DNA of 64,000 nucleotides from the NCBI RefSeq assembly GCF_039544105.1, contig NZ_BAABLA010000004.1. One strand, given 5' to 3'. Positions 35,308 to 44,007 of the stretch are shown in pieces. Positions within the stretch are counted from its first letter, which is position 1. Each line of letters starts with the position of its first letter. Origin of the DNA: Haloechinothrix_A salitolerans. GTDB lineage: Bacteria > Actinomycetota > Actinomycetes > Mycobacteriales > Pseudonocardiaceae. Position numbers and translations under genes: made by a program. The notes under the pieces were generated by a model. That model saw only the letters and a list, made by a program, of their open reading frames with translations, was not told the DNA's origin and searched no databases.

Positions 35308-36499
35308 TCACGGCCACCGACACTGTTGTGGTACCACGCCGTTGCCTAGGCAGCGGACTTGCGCTGCGGGTGTGATCGGAACTTCTGTGACCCAGCCAGT
35401 GGGCACGCCCATCAGCCACTCGACGAATCGTGGCGCGAGTCGTGGTCGCCCGCTTCGGCTGGATTCGGTCGGGTGCGGGACGGTGACGCCGCAGACGGAT
35501 TCCCACCGCCGGATGGCGGTTTCGTATATATCCCAGTCGATCGCCGAGGATGCGCGATCAGAATGCAGGTTCTCGACGGCCGTTCCGCTGACCGTGGTGG
35601 CTTCGGTGTCGCGAGAGTGCGCAACCTTCGACCATCGCCTCGCGGACCGCGGGGACGGGCGTGTTGGTTTGGTTCTCCGGATCCGAGTGGTTCGTAGCGT
35701 GCGCACCGCGATCGACAACGGCATCCCCATGCCGTTGCCGTTGATCCCTCTCGCTTTCTGGCGGGCTTGTCTCCGCAGCCAGTCGGCTGGTTCCTCTCCA
35801 TCGTTGGGATTGCTTCCGGCAGGCGTTGGCAGGAAAGCGGTTACCGCGTCGGAAAGGTTCACCTGGTGCCCGCGCGCCTTGCGCGACGCCGGTGAGCATC
35901 CTGTTCGGCCACCGTCACTTGCCTGCGGGGTCGGTAGCATCCGCGTCGGAAGGGGTGTGGGGCCAGGCGAGTATGAAGACTCGTTCGCGGCGGTGCGGCG
36001 CACCGATGTCGGCGGCGCGAATGCTCTGCCATGCTGCGTCATACCCTGCTTCGGCCAGGTCGCCGAGTACACGGCCGAGGTCGCCGCCTTTCCATCGGAG
36101 GGCGGCGACGTTCTCCACGACGACGAGTGGGGGTCGTAGCGTGCGAATTCCCGCCATGATGTCGGTCCAGAGTCCACTGCGGGATCCTTTCTCGATGCCG
36201 GCGCCACGGCCAGCGGTGCTGATGTCTTGGCAAGGAAACCCGGCGGTGACCACGTCGACCGGTTCCACGCTGTCCCAGTCGAGGGACCGCAGATCGCCGA
36301 GATTGGGCACCCCGGGCAGCCAGGTGGTCAGGATGGCGGCGACGTCCGGAGCGGGATCGGCACACCACGCGAGCTGGCCACCGCCGAGAGCTGTCAGGAC
36401 ACCGAGATCCAGTCCTCCGTAGCCGGTACACAAGGAACCGATCGTGATGTCCGAGTCGCTGGGTGGGTTGAACGGTGCGTGAAGGTCTTGGGCAATCAC
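35308..36499 (-). pseudogene. Cytosine-5 DNA methyltransferase, frameshifted and truncated by IS21
   Basis: The N-terminal half (from GTG 36499) has motif I TIGSLCTGYGGLDLG, motif IV with the catalytic Cys in TAGFPCQDIS, motif VI VVENVAAL and motif VIII RRERVFILAW. It then stops at 35915. The C-terminal half continues in another frame: MLPTPQASDGG, LAPRFVEWLMGVPTGWVTE, and motif IX/X RCLGNGVVPQQ. A one-base indel near 35930-35950 separates the two. IS21 removes the last 34 or so residues and supplies CRWP plus a stop. It is last in an operon of methyltransferase genes, 11 bp after the N4/N6 methyltransferase. Confidence 0.82.
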
Positions 36500-36510
36500 C
36501 TTGTTATCCC

Positions 36511-37572
36511 TCAAGCCTGTCGTACAGAGCGAGGCTGGTGCGGTGTGACGTTTCGCGATCTTCTGCGCAGGAAGATCTCGTGGTAGTCGGATCGCAGGTC
36601 GATGCCTTGGAAGAACCGACCCAGGCTGCTGGCGGCGAGTCCGGTAGTGCCGGCGCCGGAGAAGGGATCGAGCACGCGTCCGTTCTCGGGGCATCCGGCT
36701 GCGATGCATCGCCACGCGAGGTCAATCGGGAAGGGAGCACAATGCGCGTCCGGAAGCGGTCGTGTGGGAACCGACCAGACGTCGCCCGGATTCTTGCCGC
36801 GGTGTCCCGGCCGCCAGGGCGACTTGACGGTGTGGGGTTTGTTGCCTCCGCGATGGTCTTTTCGATACGCGGGGCGGCTCTGCGAAAGTCGTTCGAGAAC
36901 CTGGCTGAGGTCAAAGTAGTAGCTCGGTTGTTTGACCAAGAGGAAAACCATCTCGTAGCGCGAGGAGAATCGATCCGATGCTGGATCGGGAAGGGCATTG
37001 GGTTTGTGCCAGGCCACGGCGTTGCGGATGATCCATCCGTCGTGTTGCAGATCGAGAGCGAGCCGCCATGGGACTCCCATGAGGCTTTTGTGTCGGATGA
37101 CCGCATGCGGGTCTTCGCCTTGTGCTGTTCTGGTGGTTCCGGTCCCGCCGTTGTGGTAGCTGTAGCAATCTCGGAGATTGAGCCAGAACGTTCCTTCCGG
37201 TGTGAGCAGCCGTGCGATTTCCCGGCTCACCTGGCGAAGACGTCGCACGTATTCTTCGATCGTGGATTCAAGTCCGTACTGTCTATCTCGTGAGATGGCG
37301 CCACATCGTCGGCAGTGCTTCTCTCTGCGGGTGTGATGGCTCCCGATTCTGGTTTTCTTTGCCGTCCGACGCTGGTGCGGTGTCGTGCCGAGGGTGTGTT
37401 GGCAGCGCGGGTTTCCGCCGGACCATTCGGCGGTTTCATAGTCACGCATGCCCCACTGAGGTGGTGAGGTCACCACACAATCCACCGACGCGCTCGGTAG
37501 TGTTGCCATAACATCGAGCGCGTCGCCGACGTGTAGTTCGGCGTGTCCGTCGCGGTAGTAGATGCTGTTCAT
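36511..37572 (-). CDS. N4-cytosine / N6-adenine DNA methyltransferase
   Basis: This 353-residue amino-methyltransferase has circular order of beta type: catalytic motif IV CVVTSPPQWGMRDYETAEW near the N terminus and SAM motif I VLDPFSGAGTTGLAASS at the C terminus. A four-Cys/His patch around CQHTLGT...KHCRRCGA may bind zinc. No restriction enzyme gene adjoins it, so it is an orphan methylase, probably protecting the element from host restriction after transfer. It starts three bases after the upstream gene ends. Confidence 0.88.
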   Translation of the reverse strand: MNSIYYRDGHAELHVGDALDVMATLPSASVDCVVTSPPQWGMRDYETAEWSGGNPRCQHTLGTTPHQRRTAKKTRIGSHHTRREKHCRRCGAISRDRQYGLESTIEEYVRRLRQVSREIARLLTPEGTFWLNLRDCYSYHNGGTGTTRTAQGEDPHAVIRHKSLMGVPWRLALDLQHDGWIIRNAVAWHKPNALPDPASDRFSSRYEMVFLLVKQPSYYFDLSQVLERLSQSRPAYRKDHRGGNKPHTVKSPWRPGHRGKNPGDVWSVPTRPLPDAHCAPFPIDLAWRCIAAGCPENGRVLDPFSGAGTTGLAASSLGRFFQGIDLRSDYHEIFLRRRSRNVTPHQPRSVRQA

Positions 37573-37575
37573 TGG

Positions 37576-38331
37576 TCACCGCCGTTTGCCGTGCGGCATG
37601 CTGAAGGCCAGGACATTGATGTGCGTCGGGTGAGTGGCGCAGCGCTGGATGCTGGTGTTCTCCGGGTGGTTTCCGGTGCGGGCGGCGAACTGGCGCGTAA
37701 CGTGTCTGCCGTGTACACGAGTGGTCAGGACTATGTAGTGGCCGACGGGCAGGAGGCCGATGGCCTTGGCCACGTCGCAGATCTTGCCCGGCAGGTCGAG
37801 CAGGAAGTCGCGGCGGCGCCTCCTGGGGTGGCAGATGACCACGACGTGTCCGCCGGGCCAGACCCAGTCGACAACCGCGTTGAGGTCTTCGTAGAGTTCG
37901 ATGAGCTCCCGGGAAGGGCTGCGGGTGGGAGCGGGGCGCAGGCCGGTGAGCACGAGGTCGACGGCGTTGGGCAGCGTGGCGGCGTGCGGATCGTCGATGC
38001 CGCTCAACAGCGTTGCGGTGCCGCTGGAGTTGGCGTGGCAGGCGAGTTCGAGGTTGCTCTCCAGGGCGGATTCCCGTCGCGACGGGGTGTGCAGGCCGTA
38101 GGCGTGGCGACCGGTGCGGATGGCTTCGGCGAGCACCACACCGGGGCCCGGGTTGGGGTCGCAGACGATGTCGCCGGGGGCGGTATACGCGGCGATGACC
38201 CAGCGCGCCAAGCCGGTCGCCAGCGTGGGGTTGGAGCGGTCGGCGGTGACGTACTGATCCGCGAGTTGCTGCCGTGAGTAGGGCTGGCTGGCGTCCCCGG
38301 CGCTGCCGGGGCGCACGAGGTTCTTAGGCAT
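37576..38331 (-). CDS. Degenerate methyltransferase-like protein
   Basis: The 251-residue product keeps a SAM-like motif, AAYTAPGDIVCDPNPGPGVV followed by LAEAIRTGRHAYGL. At the catalytic site it reads VLTGLRPAPTRS instead of a TSPPY-type motif. WVWPGGHVVVICHPRRR matches the strand after motif IV in beta methyltransferases. The ATG at 38331 has a perfect GGAGGTT site, and the frame overlaps the stop of the upstream paralogue by 8 bp. Catalysis is doubtful; it may be a specificity or partner subunit. Confidence 0.65.
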   Translation of the reverse strand: MPKNLVRPGSAGDASQPYSRQQLADQYVTADRSNPTLATGLARWVIAAYTAPGDIVCDPNPGPGVVLAEAIRTGRHAYGLHTPSRRESALESNLELACHANSSGTATLLSGIDDPHAATLPNAVDLVLTGLRPAPTRSPSRELIELYEDLNAVVDWVWPGGHVVVICHPRRRRRDFLLDLPGKICDVAKAIGLLPVGHYIVLTTRVHGRHVTRQFAARTGNHPENTSIQRCATHPTHINVLAFSMPHGKRR

Positions 38332-39166
38332 CGCGAACCTCCGGCTGTCGTACGGCGGGACGGAACACACTGGCGGTTGTGTGGATGCGGTGGCGACTGC
38401 CGAGGGCGTAAGCGCGTTGCGCGGACGGGGCGATGCCTGCGGCGCGATGGGCCAGGAGCAGCCGGTCGGTCAGCGCGAGATTCGCCAGCGCGTCGATCTC
38501 GCACGACGATCCGGATCGTGCCGTACCCCCATCCGGCTCGCCGCTACTGTGCGTGAGCACGATAAGGGTGCCATGCCGGGCGAGATGCGGTGCCCAGTCG
38601 ATCACCGAAGCGGCCTCCGCTGGGTGGCGCGTGCACCCAAAGATGATCAATCTGAACTGGTCCGGATTCCGATCGCGGGTCCGGTCGGTGGCCGCGCGAG
38701 CGGCCGGTTCTGTGACGGTCGCCGGCGGTTGGTGGGGTCCGGGTCCGGACCCAGACCATGCGTCGTTGCGATCCGCGTTCTGGGACCGACGCGGCGTAGC
38801 ACCGGTCGGCTGGGGCGGCTCGGTGGTGGCGCCGCGGCCGAGCCGTAACACGGTCTCGATGAGTCGGTCGCGGTGCTCGCGCGCCGCCCACGATCCGTGT
38901 GCGGTGGAGGTGGTCGCGTCCGCGAGCGCGACCCGTTCGCCGGGTGCGGTGTAGGCGGCCACGAGCACGCGGACGACGGTGACGATCCTGTCGTCGATCC
39001 CGCTGTTGGGGTCGACGGGGCAGAACCGAACCCTGGCCGAGACACCACCCTTCGAGTGGCGCTGGTGCGCTGGCACGCGCCCGGGCGAGCGAGCTGGGTG
39101 CGGGGACGACGACGGCCGAATGGGTTCGCACGGACCGGGCGCTGTCGGGATCGACTGTGGCGACAT
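38324..39166 (-). CDS. Second degenerate methyltransferase-like protein
   Basis: This 280-residue protein is paralogous in layout to the next gene: VLVAAYTAPGERVALADA resembles the SAM motif of its neighbour but lacks the Gly-rich end. LIIFGCTRHPAEAASVIDW and HGTLIVLTHSSGEPDG occupy the positions of later strands. The centre (about 115-160) is disordered. It is the first gene of the minus-strand operon, with GGGAG before the ATG. No enzyme motif is complete, so function is unknown. Confidence 0.6.
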   Translation of the reverse strand: MSPQSIPTAPGPCEPIRPSSSPHPARSPGRVPAHQRHSKGGVSARVRFCPVDPNSGIDDRIVTVVRVLVAAYTAPGERVALADATTSTAHGSWAAREHRDRLIETVLRLGRGATTEPPQPTGATPRRSQNADRNDAWSGSGPGPHQPPATVTEPAARAATDRTRDRNPDQFRLIIFGCTRHPAEAASVIDWAPHLARHGTLIVLTHSSGEPDGGTARSGSSCEIDALANLALTDRLLLAHRAAGIAPSAQRAYALGSRHRIHTTASVFRPAVRQPEVRDA

Positions 39167-39769
39167 GCAGACGCTCCCTGATCGTCGCGGACGGGCAAGG
39201 ACGCCTCTGAAGTCCGCGATGAGCGCCCGGATCGGTCACCGCCATCTCCAAGAAACTTGGTCGTGATCCAAGTCGCAGACAAGCGATGCGGGAGCTTGCC
39301 GGGAGTCATCCCCGGAGTCCCGGCATTGGCCGTCGATCACGGCCGCTTGCGAGGCGATGGTCGGCCGCACTGGCAACGGTGTGTGACCCCATATCCGCTG
39401 CAGGCCCGTCTCGATATTGATCTTCGTCGGCACGGCTGGCGATCACATTCGATACTGCCGCGAGCGAAAGCAAGGGCGGCCTGCGCGGACTTCTCAAGAT
39501 CGCTTCCCGAACTCGTCGAGATCATTTCCGTTGTTTCCTTGCGCCACCCGATGCCGGTGACAGCGACGGAACAAGAACTGACTACGTCGCAGCGCACAGC
39601 ATTGCTGATGGGCGCGGAAGCGAGCTCGACAGGCTTGATTTGTGGATCTTCTTGTTCCGGGCAAGGAGATCCTTTTAAGCGCGTCTTAGTGCGATGGCGT
39701 GCGCGGAGCTGTTCCGCGCTGGGTCTTCTCGGCGGCGTCCTTGACCGCCGCTTCGAGAGGAGTCAGACG
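39167..39769. promoter_or_regulatory. Divergent control region with CCAAG/CTTGG repeats
   Basis: The 600-bp gap separates the minus-strand methyltransferase operon from the plus-strand conjugation operon. At 39248-39273 three half-sites alternate (CCAAG, CTTGG, CCAAG, spaced 3 and 7 bp), a possible operator. An open plus-strand frame covers the gap but its codons look non-coding. I see no other gene. Confidence 0.4.
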
Positions 39770-40663
39770 ATGGCACGCCCCTCGGATTTCGAGCACGCAG
39801 AGTGGCCGACCAACCCGCTCGATGCCGTCCGCCAGGCGTTCGCCTGGTTGACCGCGGGCGACCATCCGGTAGCCGTGGACGGGCGCCTGTTCGACCACCT
39901 GCCCGACCGCGACATCCCCGTCGACGAACTCCGAGATCTGCTGCTGTGTCGGTCCTGCCCACGCCGGGTGTGGGACCAGGTGTGGCGGCATGTGATCACA
40001 CGTGTCCGTGCCGAGGGCGGCACGTGGACGATCGTGGCCGTCGGGCTCGCCCTGCCGATGCTGACCCCGATGGCCACCCGGCTGACCAGCCGGTACGCCG
40101 CCGACCCCGCTGACATCCACGCCGAGATCGTCCGGGGCTTCCTGGACGCGCTGGAGACGACCGATCTGGCCACGGGCCGGATCATGATCCGGCTGCGATG
40201 GCAGGCGTACCGGGCCGGCCACCGCGCGCTCATGGTGGCGTTGGACGGGCCCACCCCGAAGGCGCCGGGGTTCTTCTCGACCGCGCCCAAGCCCTCGGCG
40301 GGACACCCCGACTTGGTGCTGGCCCGCGCTGTTCGGGTCGGGGTCCTGACTCCAACCGAGGCCGGACTGATCGGTGCCACCCGGCTCGACGGCATGGAAC
40401 TCGCCGATTGGCCACACCACCCCGAGCTGACCTATGAGGGCCTGCGCAGCCTCCGCCGCCGGGCAGAAGCCCGACTCGCCGCATGGCTGACCGAAGACGA
40501 CATCGGACCGCAGGGTAGCGATCCGACCGGCGAGACCGCCTCGACACGACTGTCGTCCGGCACATGCGTGACGACCCCACGGCCGTCACGCAGCGTAGCC
40601 GAAAGAGTCGTCGGCGCTGCGACCGATGAGCCTCCGAACTCCGGACTTCAGGGCCGCGGGTGA
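39770..40663 (+). CDS. Uncharacterised sigma-like protein, first gene of the conjugation operon
   Basis: The 297-residue product starts MARPSDFEHAEWPTNPLDAV with a GAGAGGAG site. It is largely helical. RRVWDQVWRHVITRVRAEGG and a later LTPTEAGLIGATRLDGMELA followed by LRSLRRRAEARLAAWL resemble, in layout, the two DNA-contacting parts of sigma-70-like regulators. No family is recognised with certainty. As leader gene of the type IV secretion operon it could regulate transfer. Confidence 0.6.
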   Translation: MARPSDFEHAEWPTNPLDAVRQAFAWLTAGDHPVAVDGRLFDHLPDRDIPVDELRDLLLCRSCPRRVWDQVWRHVITRVRAEGGTWTIVAVGLALPMLTPMATRLTSRYAADPADIHAEIVRGFLDALETTDLATGRIMIRLRWQAYRAGHRALMVALDGPTPKAPGFFSTAPKPSAGHPDLVLARAVRVGVLTPTEAGLIGATRLDGMELADWPHHPELTYEGLRSLRRRAEARLAAWLTEDDIGPQGSDPTGETASTRLSSGTCVTTPRPSRSVAERVVGAATDEPPNSGLQGRG

Positions 40664-40706
40664 TTCCTACCCGCTCCTCGCGCTTCCTCAGCCCTGGAGG
40701 TCCACG

Positions 40707-41096
40707 ATGCGCTCACTCGCGCCTGGAGCTGGCCCGGCCGCCGGTGGCCGCGCGCTACGCCGCCGGATCGGCCGGATCCTCATTATCACCGCGCTCGTCA
40801 CCGCCGGGCTGCTGGCCACGGCCGCAGTGGCCTCAGCCGAGGCCGTCCAGGTGGTCGCGCTCGCTCGATCGATCAACGAGATCCTCCGCAACATTCGCAG
40901 CTGGCTCATGGGAATCTTGGCGCTGTTGGCCACGGTCTTCTTGACCATCGGTGGGGTCCGTTACGTGCTCGCCAATGGCGATCCGAGCGAGATCGAGCGG
41001 GCCAAGCAGAGCTTCAAAAGCGCGGGCTTCGGCTACGCGTTGGCCGCACTGGCGCCCCTCGTGGTCGAGATCCTGCGCGGGATCGTGGGGGCATGA
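40707..41096 (+). CDS. VirB2/TrbC-type pilin-like subunit
   Basis: This 129-residue protein has a long basic signal region (GRALRRRIGRILIITALVTA), a cleavage site near AVASAEA and two hydrophobic helices (ILALLATVFLTIGGVRYVLA and GYALAALAPLVVEILRGIVG) separated by a charged turn with SEIERAKQ. This is the layout of VirB2-like pilins of Gram-positive type IV systems. The ATG at 40707 has a CTGGAGG site. It is followed 4 bp later by the VirB6-like gene. Confidence 0.8.
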   Translation: MRSLAPGAGPAAGGRALRRRIGRILIITALVTAGLLATAAVASAEAVQVVALARSINEILRNIRSWLMGILALLATVFLTIGGVRYVLANGDPSEIERAKQSFKSAGFGYALAALAPLVVEILRGIVGA

Positions 41097-41100
41097 TCGC

Positions 41101-42180
41101 ATGGCGGTCACCGCGTCCCCTGCCGTCAAGTCCGGCTACCGTGTCGGTCGCGCGTGCGCCGCGGTCGCGGCTCTGCTCGCCTGCGGCTTTCTCGCCGGGG
41201 TGGGTATGGCCTCAGCCCAGCCCACGCCTATCCCGTCGGCTCCGGAACAACCACCGCCGGAGCCGCAGCCGCAGCCGACCGTCGACGAATGCGCGCCGCA
41301 CTCGCCATGCCATCCCAGTCCGCCCTCGAGCCCGTCGTCAGCGCCGTCGCCGCCACCGTGTCACGGGGAGGGCTGCATCCCGCAGCCCCCTCCGACGGCC
41401 CCGCCCACCGGTGACCAGTCGCCGAACCAACCCGGCGGCACTGTCCAGGACAGCGACGTTGCCCCGTGCGGGATCACCAACATCCCCGGCTGTGTCTCGG
41501 ACGCGATCGAGGCGTTCTTCCGGGACCTGGTCACCCCAGGGTTGAACGCCCTGCTGGATCTGCTCGCGGGGTCGCTGCTGGTGACTCCTCCGCTGGACCA
41601 AGTACCGGTGATGGGACAGATTTGGGAAAACTCCCGACAGATCGCCATCGCCGTGTACGCGGCGCTGATCGTGGTCGCCGGCATCATCGTCATGGCCCAC
41701 GAAACATTGCAGACCCGATACTCGATCAAGGAAATCCTGCCTCGCGTGCTCGTCGGGTTCCTGGCGGCCAACCTCTCACTGTTCTTCGGCGGCAAGCTGA
41801 TCGAAATTTCCAACGCGCTGTCGCGGGCAGTCCTCGGTGATCAGCTCAACCCGAAGGCAGCGGCTCGCGTCATGACCGACGCCTTAATGCACGATCTCGA
41901 CCAAGGCGGGCTCCTCGTTCTCTTTACCGCCCTGGCGCTGGTGGTCATGCTTGTCGCGGTTTTGTTGACCTACATCGTCCGCATCACACTGACCATTATT
42001 TTGCTCGCCGGCGCGCCGCTGTTGCTGCTGTTTCATGCGTTACCCCAAACGGAAGGCATCGCGTTGTGGTGGTGGAAAGCGTTCGCCGGGGTCATGGCGA
42101 TTCAGATCGGTCAATCTCTCGCCTTGGTGACAACCATCAAGCTCTTCTTCTGGCCCGGTGGAATCACCCTGTTCAGCTGA
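41101..42180 (+). CDS. VirB6/TrbL-type transfer membrane protein
   Basis: This 359-residue protein has a signal anchor (ACAAVAALLACGFLAGVGMA) and a Pro/Ser/Cys-rich extracytoplasmic spacer (about 40-115). Five to six membrane helices include IAIAVYAALIVVAGIIVMAH, then LALVVMLVAVLLTYIVRITL and TIILLAGAPLLLLFHALP. The last matches TrbL/VirB6 channel subunits. It is part of the plus-strand operon and probably forms the inner-membrane pore for DNA transfer. Confidence 0.78.
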   Translation: MAVTASPAVKSGYRVGRACAAVAALLACGFLAGVGMASAQPTPIPSAPEQPPPEPQPQPTVDECAPHSPCHPSPPSSPSSAPSPPPCHGEGCIPQPPPTAPPTGDQSPNQPGGTVQDSDVAPCGITNIPGCVSDAIEAFFRDLVTPGLNALLDLLAGSLLVTPPLDQVPVMGQIWENSRQIAIAVYAALIVVAGIIVMAHETLQTRYSIKEILPRVLVGFLAANLSLFFGGKLIEISNALSRAVLGDQLNPKAAARVMTDALMHDLDQGGLLVLFTALALVVMLVAVLLTYIVRITLTIILLAGAPLLLLFHALPQTEGIALWWWKAFAGVMAIQIGQSLALVTTIKLFFWPGGITLFS

Positions 42181-42194
42181 CCCGGGGGAGTACG

Positions 42195-42959
42195 ATGATC
42201 CAATTTTTGATCGCGCTCGCCTTATGTTACGTACTCATCAAAATCCCGTTCTGGGTTCTGGGATCTATTCGTGGCGGTGGGCGCCGGTCATTCGTTAGCT
42301 CCGCGATCCGAGGCTTCATCGCCTACAAGACGCTGGGTTTTCTTCGCGGCCTCGGCGGTGGCGACGGAACCGTACCCAAGTCTCGGAGTGGTGGCCAGAA
42401 ATCGGCTGGCTCGACGGATCCATACGCCACGACGCGGGCGACCTCGACGGGCCAGTACATGCTGCCGCTGACTGTCACGCGGGTTCCGAAACCATCGCGA
42501 CGCCCAAGCGGCCCTGCACCGAAACCACGTCCATCGAGCGCCAGGAACGGCAGACAGTTGGCGTTGCCGATGGATGGGGAGTGGCCGGAGAACAAGCCGC
42601 GCTTGGGCCGCGACGGCCAGTACCGGCTGCCCATTCGTGCGCGGCGTGTCCGTCGATCGGCTCCACTGCCATCGCCACCACCGGCTCGGCCGACGCAAGC
42701 GGGTCGGCCGGCGCGGGCGGGCCGGCAGCTGAAGTTGCCCGCCGATGGCGAATGGCCAGAGAACAAGCCTCGGCTGGGACGCGACGGCCAGTACCAGCTG
42801 CCGTTGAACGTGCAGCGTGCGCGTAAACCGGCACCGCCACCGGCCGCTGAGCCCTCGCGACGAAGGCCGACGCCGCGCTCGCGGCAGCAGCCGTTGCCGC
42901 TGACTCTGCCGAAGGTCCATCCACCTCGTCCCAGCACCCGCCGAGGAGAGGAGACGTAG
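42195..42959 (+). CDS. Membrane-anchored protein with internal repeats
   Basis: The 254-residue product has one N-terminal membrane helix (MIQFLIALALCYVLIKIPFW) and a basic Pro/Arg-rich cytoplasmic or periplasmic tail. Two near-identical units share DGEWPENKPRLGRDGQY, each bounded by GRQLxLP before and (R/Q)LP(I/L) after. A weaker third copy is GQYMLPLTVTRVPK and a fourth PLPLTLPKVHP. No family is known to me. It lies between VirB6 and PrgI genes, so it is probably an accessory transfer component. GGGGGAG precedes the ATG. Confidence 0.65.
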   Translation: MIQFLIALALCYVLIKIPFWVLGSIRGGGRRSFVSSAIRGFIAYKTLGFLRGLGGGDGTVPKSRSGGQKSAGSTDPYATTRATSTGQYMLPLTVTRVPKPSRRPSGPAPKPRPSSARNGRQLALPMDGEWPENKPRLGRDGQYRLPIRARRVRRSAPLPSPPPARPTQAGRPARAGRQLKLPADGEWPENKPRLGRDGQYQLPLNVQRARKPAPPPAAEPSRRRPTPRSRQQPLPLTLPKVHPPRPSTRRGEET

Positions 42960-44003
42960 ATGACTCAGAGCGTGCGCATCCCCGCCGATGTGGATCGGGA
43001 GGATCGCATCCTGGCCGGCTTCACCGCCCGGCAAGTCCTGGTCATGGCGGTGACCGCCCTGGTCCTCTACGGCGGATGGCAGACCGCCCGCGCCATCGTG
43101 CCGGTGACTGCCTACTTGGTCGTGGCCGCGCCCCTCGGCGTCGCGGTCTGCGTCATGGTGGTCGTGCGCCGGGACGGTGTCACGTTGGATCGGCTGTTCC
43201 TTGCCGCGATCCGGCAACGCCTGCAGCCCCGGCGACGGGTGCCCGCCGGGCAGCGCGCAGCCGTGGTGCCGGACTGGTTGGCCGACGTCGCCGACTCCAC
43301 CGACGCGGCCCCGCCCGGTCAGCTGCAGCTTCCCGCCACAGGGGTCACCGAGGCCGGAGTGGTCGATCTCGGTGCCGACGGGCTGGCGCTGATCGGGGTG
43401 TGCTCGACGGTGAACTTCGCCCTGCGCACACCCGCCGAACAACAAGCGTTGACCACCGCCTTCGGTCGATATCTACACAGTCTCAGCGGCAGGGTCCAGA
43501 TTCTGGTGCGCGTCCAGCGGCTGGACCTCTCCGAGGAGATCGCCGATCTTCGACATCGAGCGCAGAGCTTGCCGCACCCTGCTTTGGAGCAAGCCGCGCT
43601 CGACCACGCCGAGTACCTCGAACGACTCGGCGAGCAGGCCGACCTTCTGCGCCGACAGGTCCTGCTCGTCCTGCGCGAGCCCGTGAGCGCCGCGCCGCCG
43701 GACTCGGTGAGCCTGCTGCGTCACCTCTGGCTGCGTTCCCGCTCCGGCGACCGGGAAGAGCACTCGGCTGGCACCCGCCGCGCGGCAACCTCGAGGCTGC
43801 TCCGCCGGATGCACGAGGCCAGCGAGCTGTTGGCGCCCGCAGGCATCGAGGTGACCACGCTGGATGCCGCCCACGCCTCTGCGGTGCTCACCGCGGCCAC
43901 CAACCCCGACAGCCTCTTCCCGCCGTCGCCGGAGATGGCCGGCCCGGACGAGGTCATCACCACCGCCGCAAGCACCGACTGGGACGTCGACGAGGAGGTC
44001 TAA
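42960..44003 (+). CDS. PrgI-family (VirB3-like) transfer protein
   Basis: This 347-residue protein starts SVRIPADVDREDRILAGFTA, the PrgI signature, with two adjacent membrane helices (about 24-66). The cytoplasmic part includes LGADGLALIGVCSTVNFALR and a Leu/Arg/Glu-rich coiled region (about 175-230), as in SCO6880-like proteins that sit before VirB4. The ATG overlaps the upstream stop by spacing zero. It probably anchors the VirB4 ATPase to the channel. Confidence 0.8.
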   Translation: MTQSVRIPADVDREDRILAGFTARQVLVMAVTALVLYGGWQTARAIVPVTAYLVVAAPLGVAVCVMVVVRRDGVTLDRLFLAAIRQRLQPRRRVPAGQRAAVVPDWLADVADSTDAAPPGQLQLPATGVTEAGVVDLGADGLALIGVCSTVNFALRTPAEQQALTTAFGRYLHSLSGRVQILVRVQRLDLSEEIADLRHRAQSLPHPALEQAALDHAEYLERLGEQADLLRRQVLLVLREPVSAAPPDSVSLLRHLWLRSRSGDREEHSAGTRRAATSRLLRRMHEASELLAPAGIEVTTLDAAHASAVLTAATNPDSLFPPSPEMAGPDEVITTAASTDWDVDEEV

Positions 44004-44007
44004 CACA

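Larger units (their letters stand above)
32723..35322 (-). mobile_element. IS21-family insertion sequence with CTGTTG target duplication
   Basis: The 2600-bp element has ends starting TGTC(A/G)(A/G)TGGCCGT on both sides. It carries several internal terminal repeats of pattern GGTGG(C/T)CGT...TTTTCCCC: two 22-bp tandem units near 32774-32818 and matching ones at 35220-35310. It contains istA and istB. Direct repeats CTGTTG at 32717-32722 and 35323-35328 flank it exactly, which defines the insertion point. Confidence 0.92.

Noticed and set aside
35915..36207. Programmed frameshift in the C5 methyltransferase
   Set aside because: No slippery heptamer or stimulatory hairpin is evident, and the gene is also cut by an IS, so simple decay or a sequence error is likelier.
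39257..39769. N-terminal extension of the first conjugation-operon gene
   Set aside because: The added 171 codons are not coding-like, and a strong GAGAGGAG site precedes the ATG at 39770.
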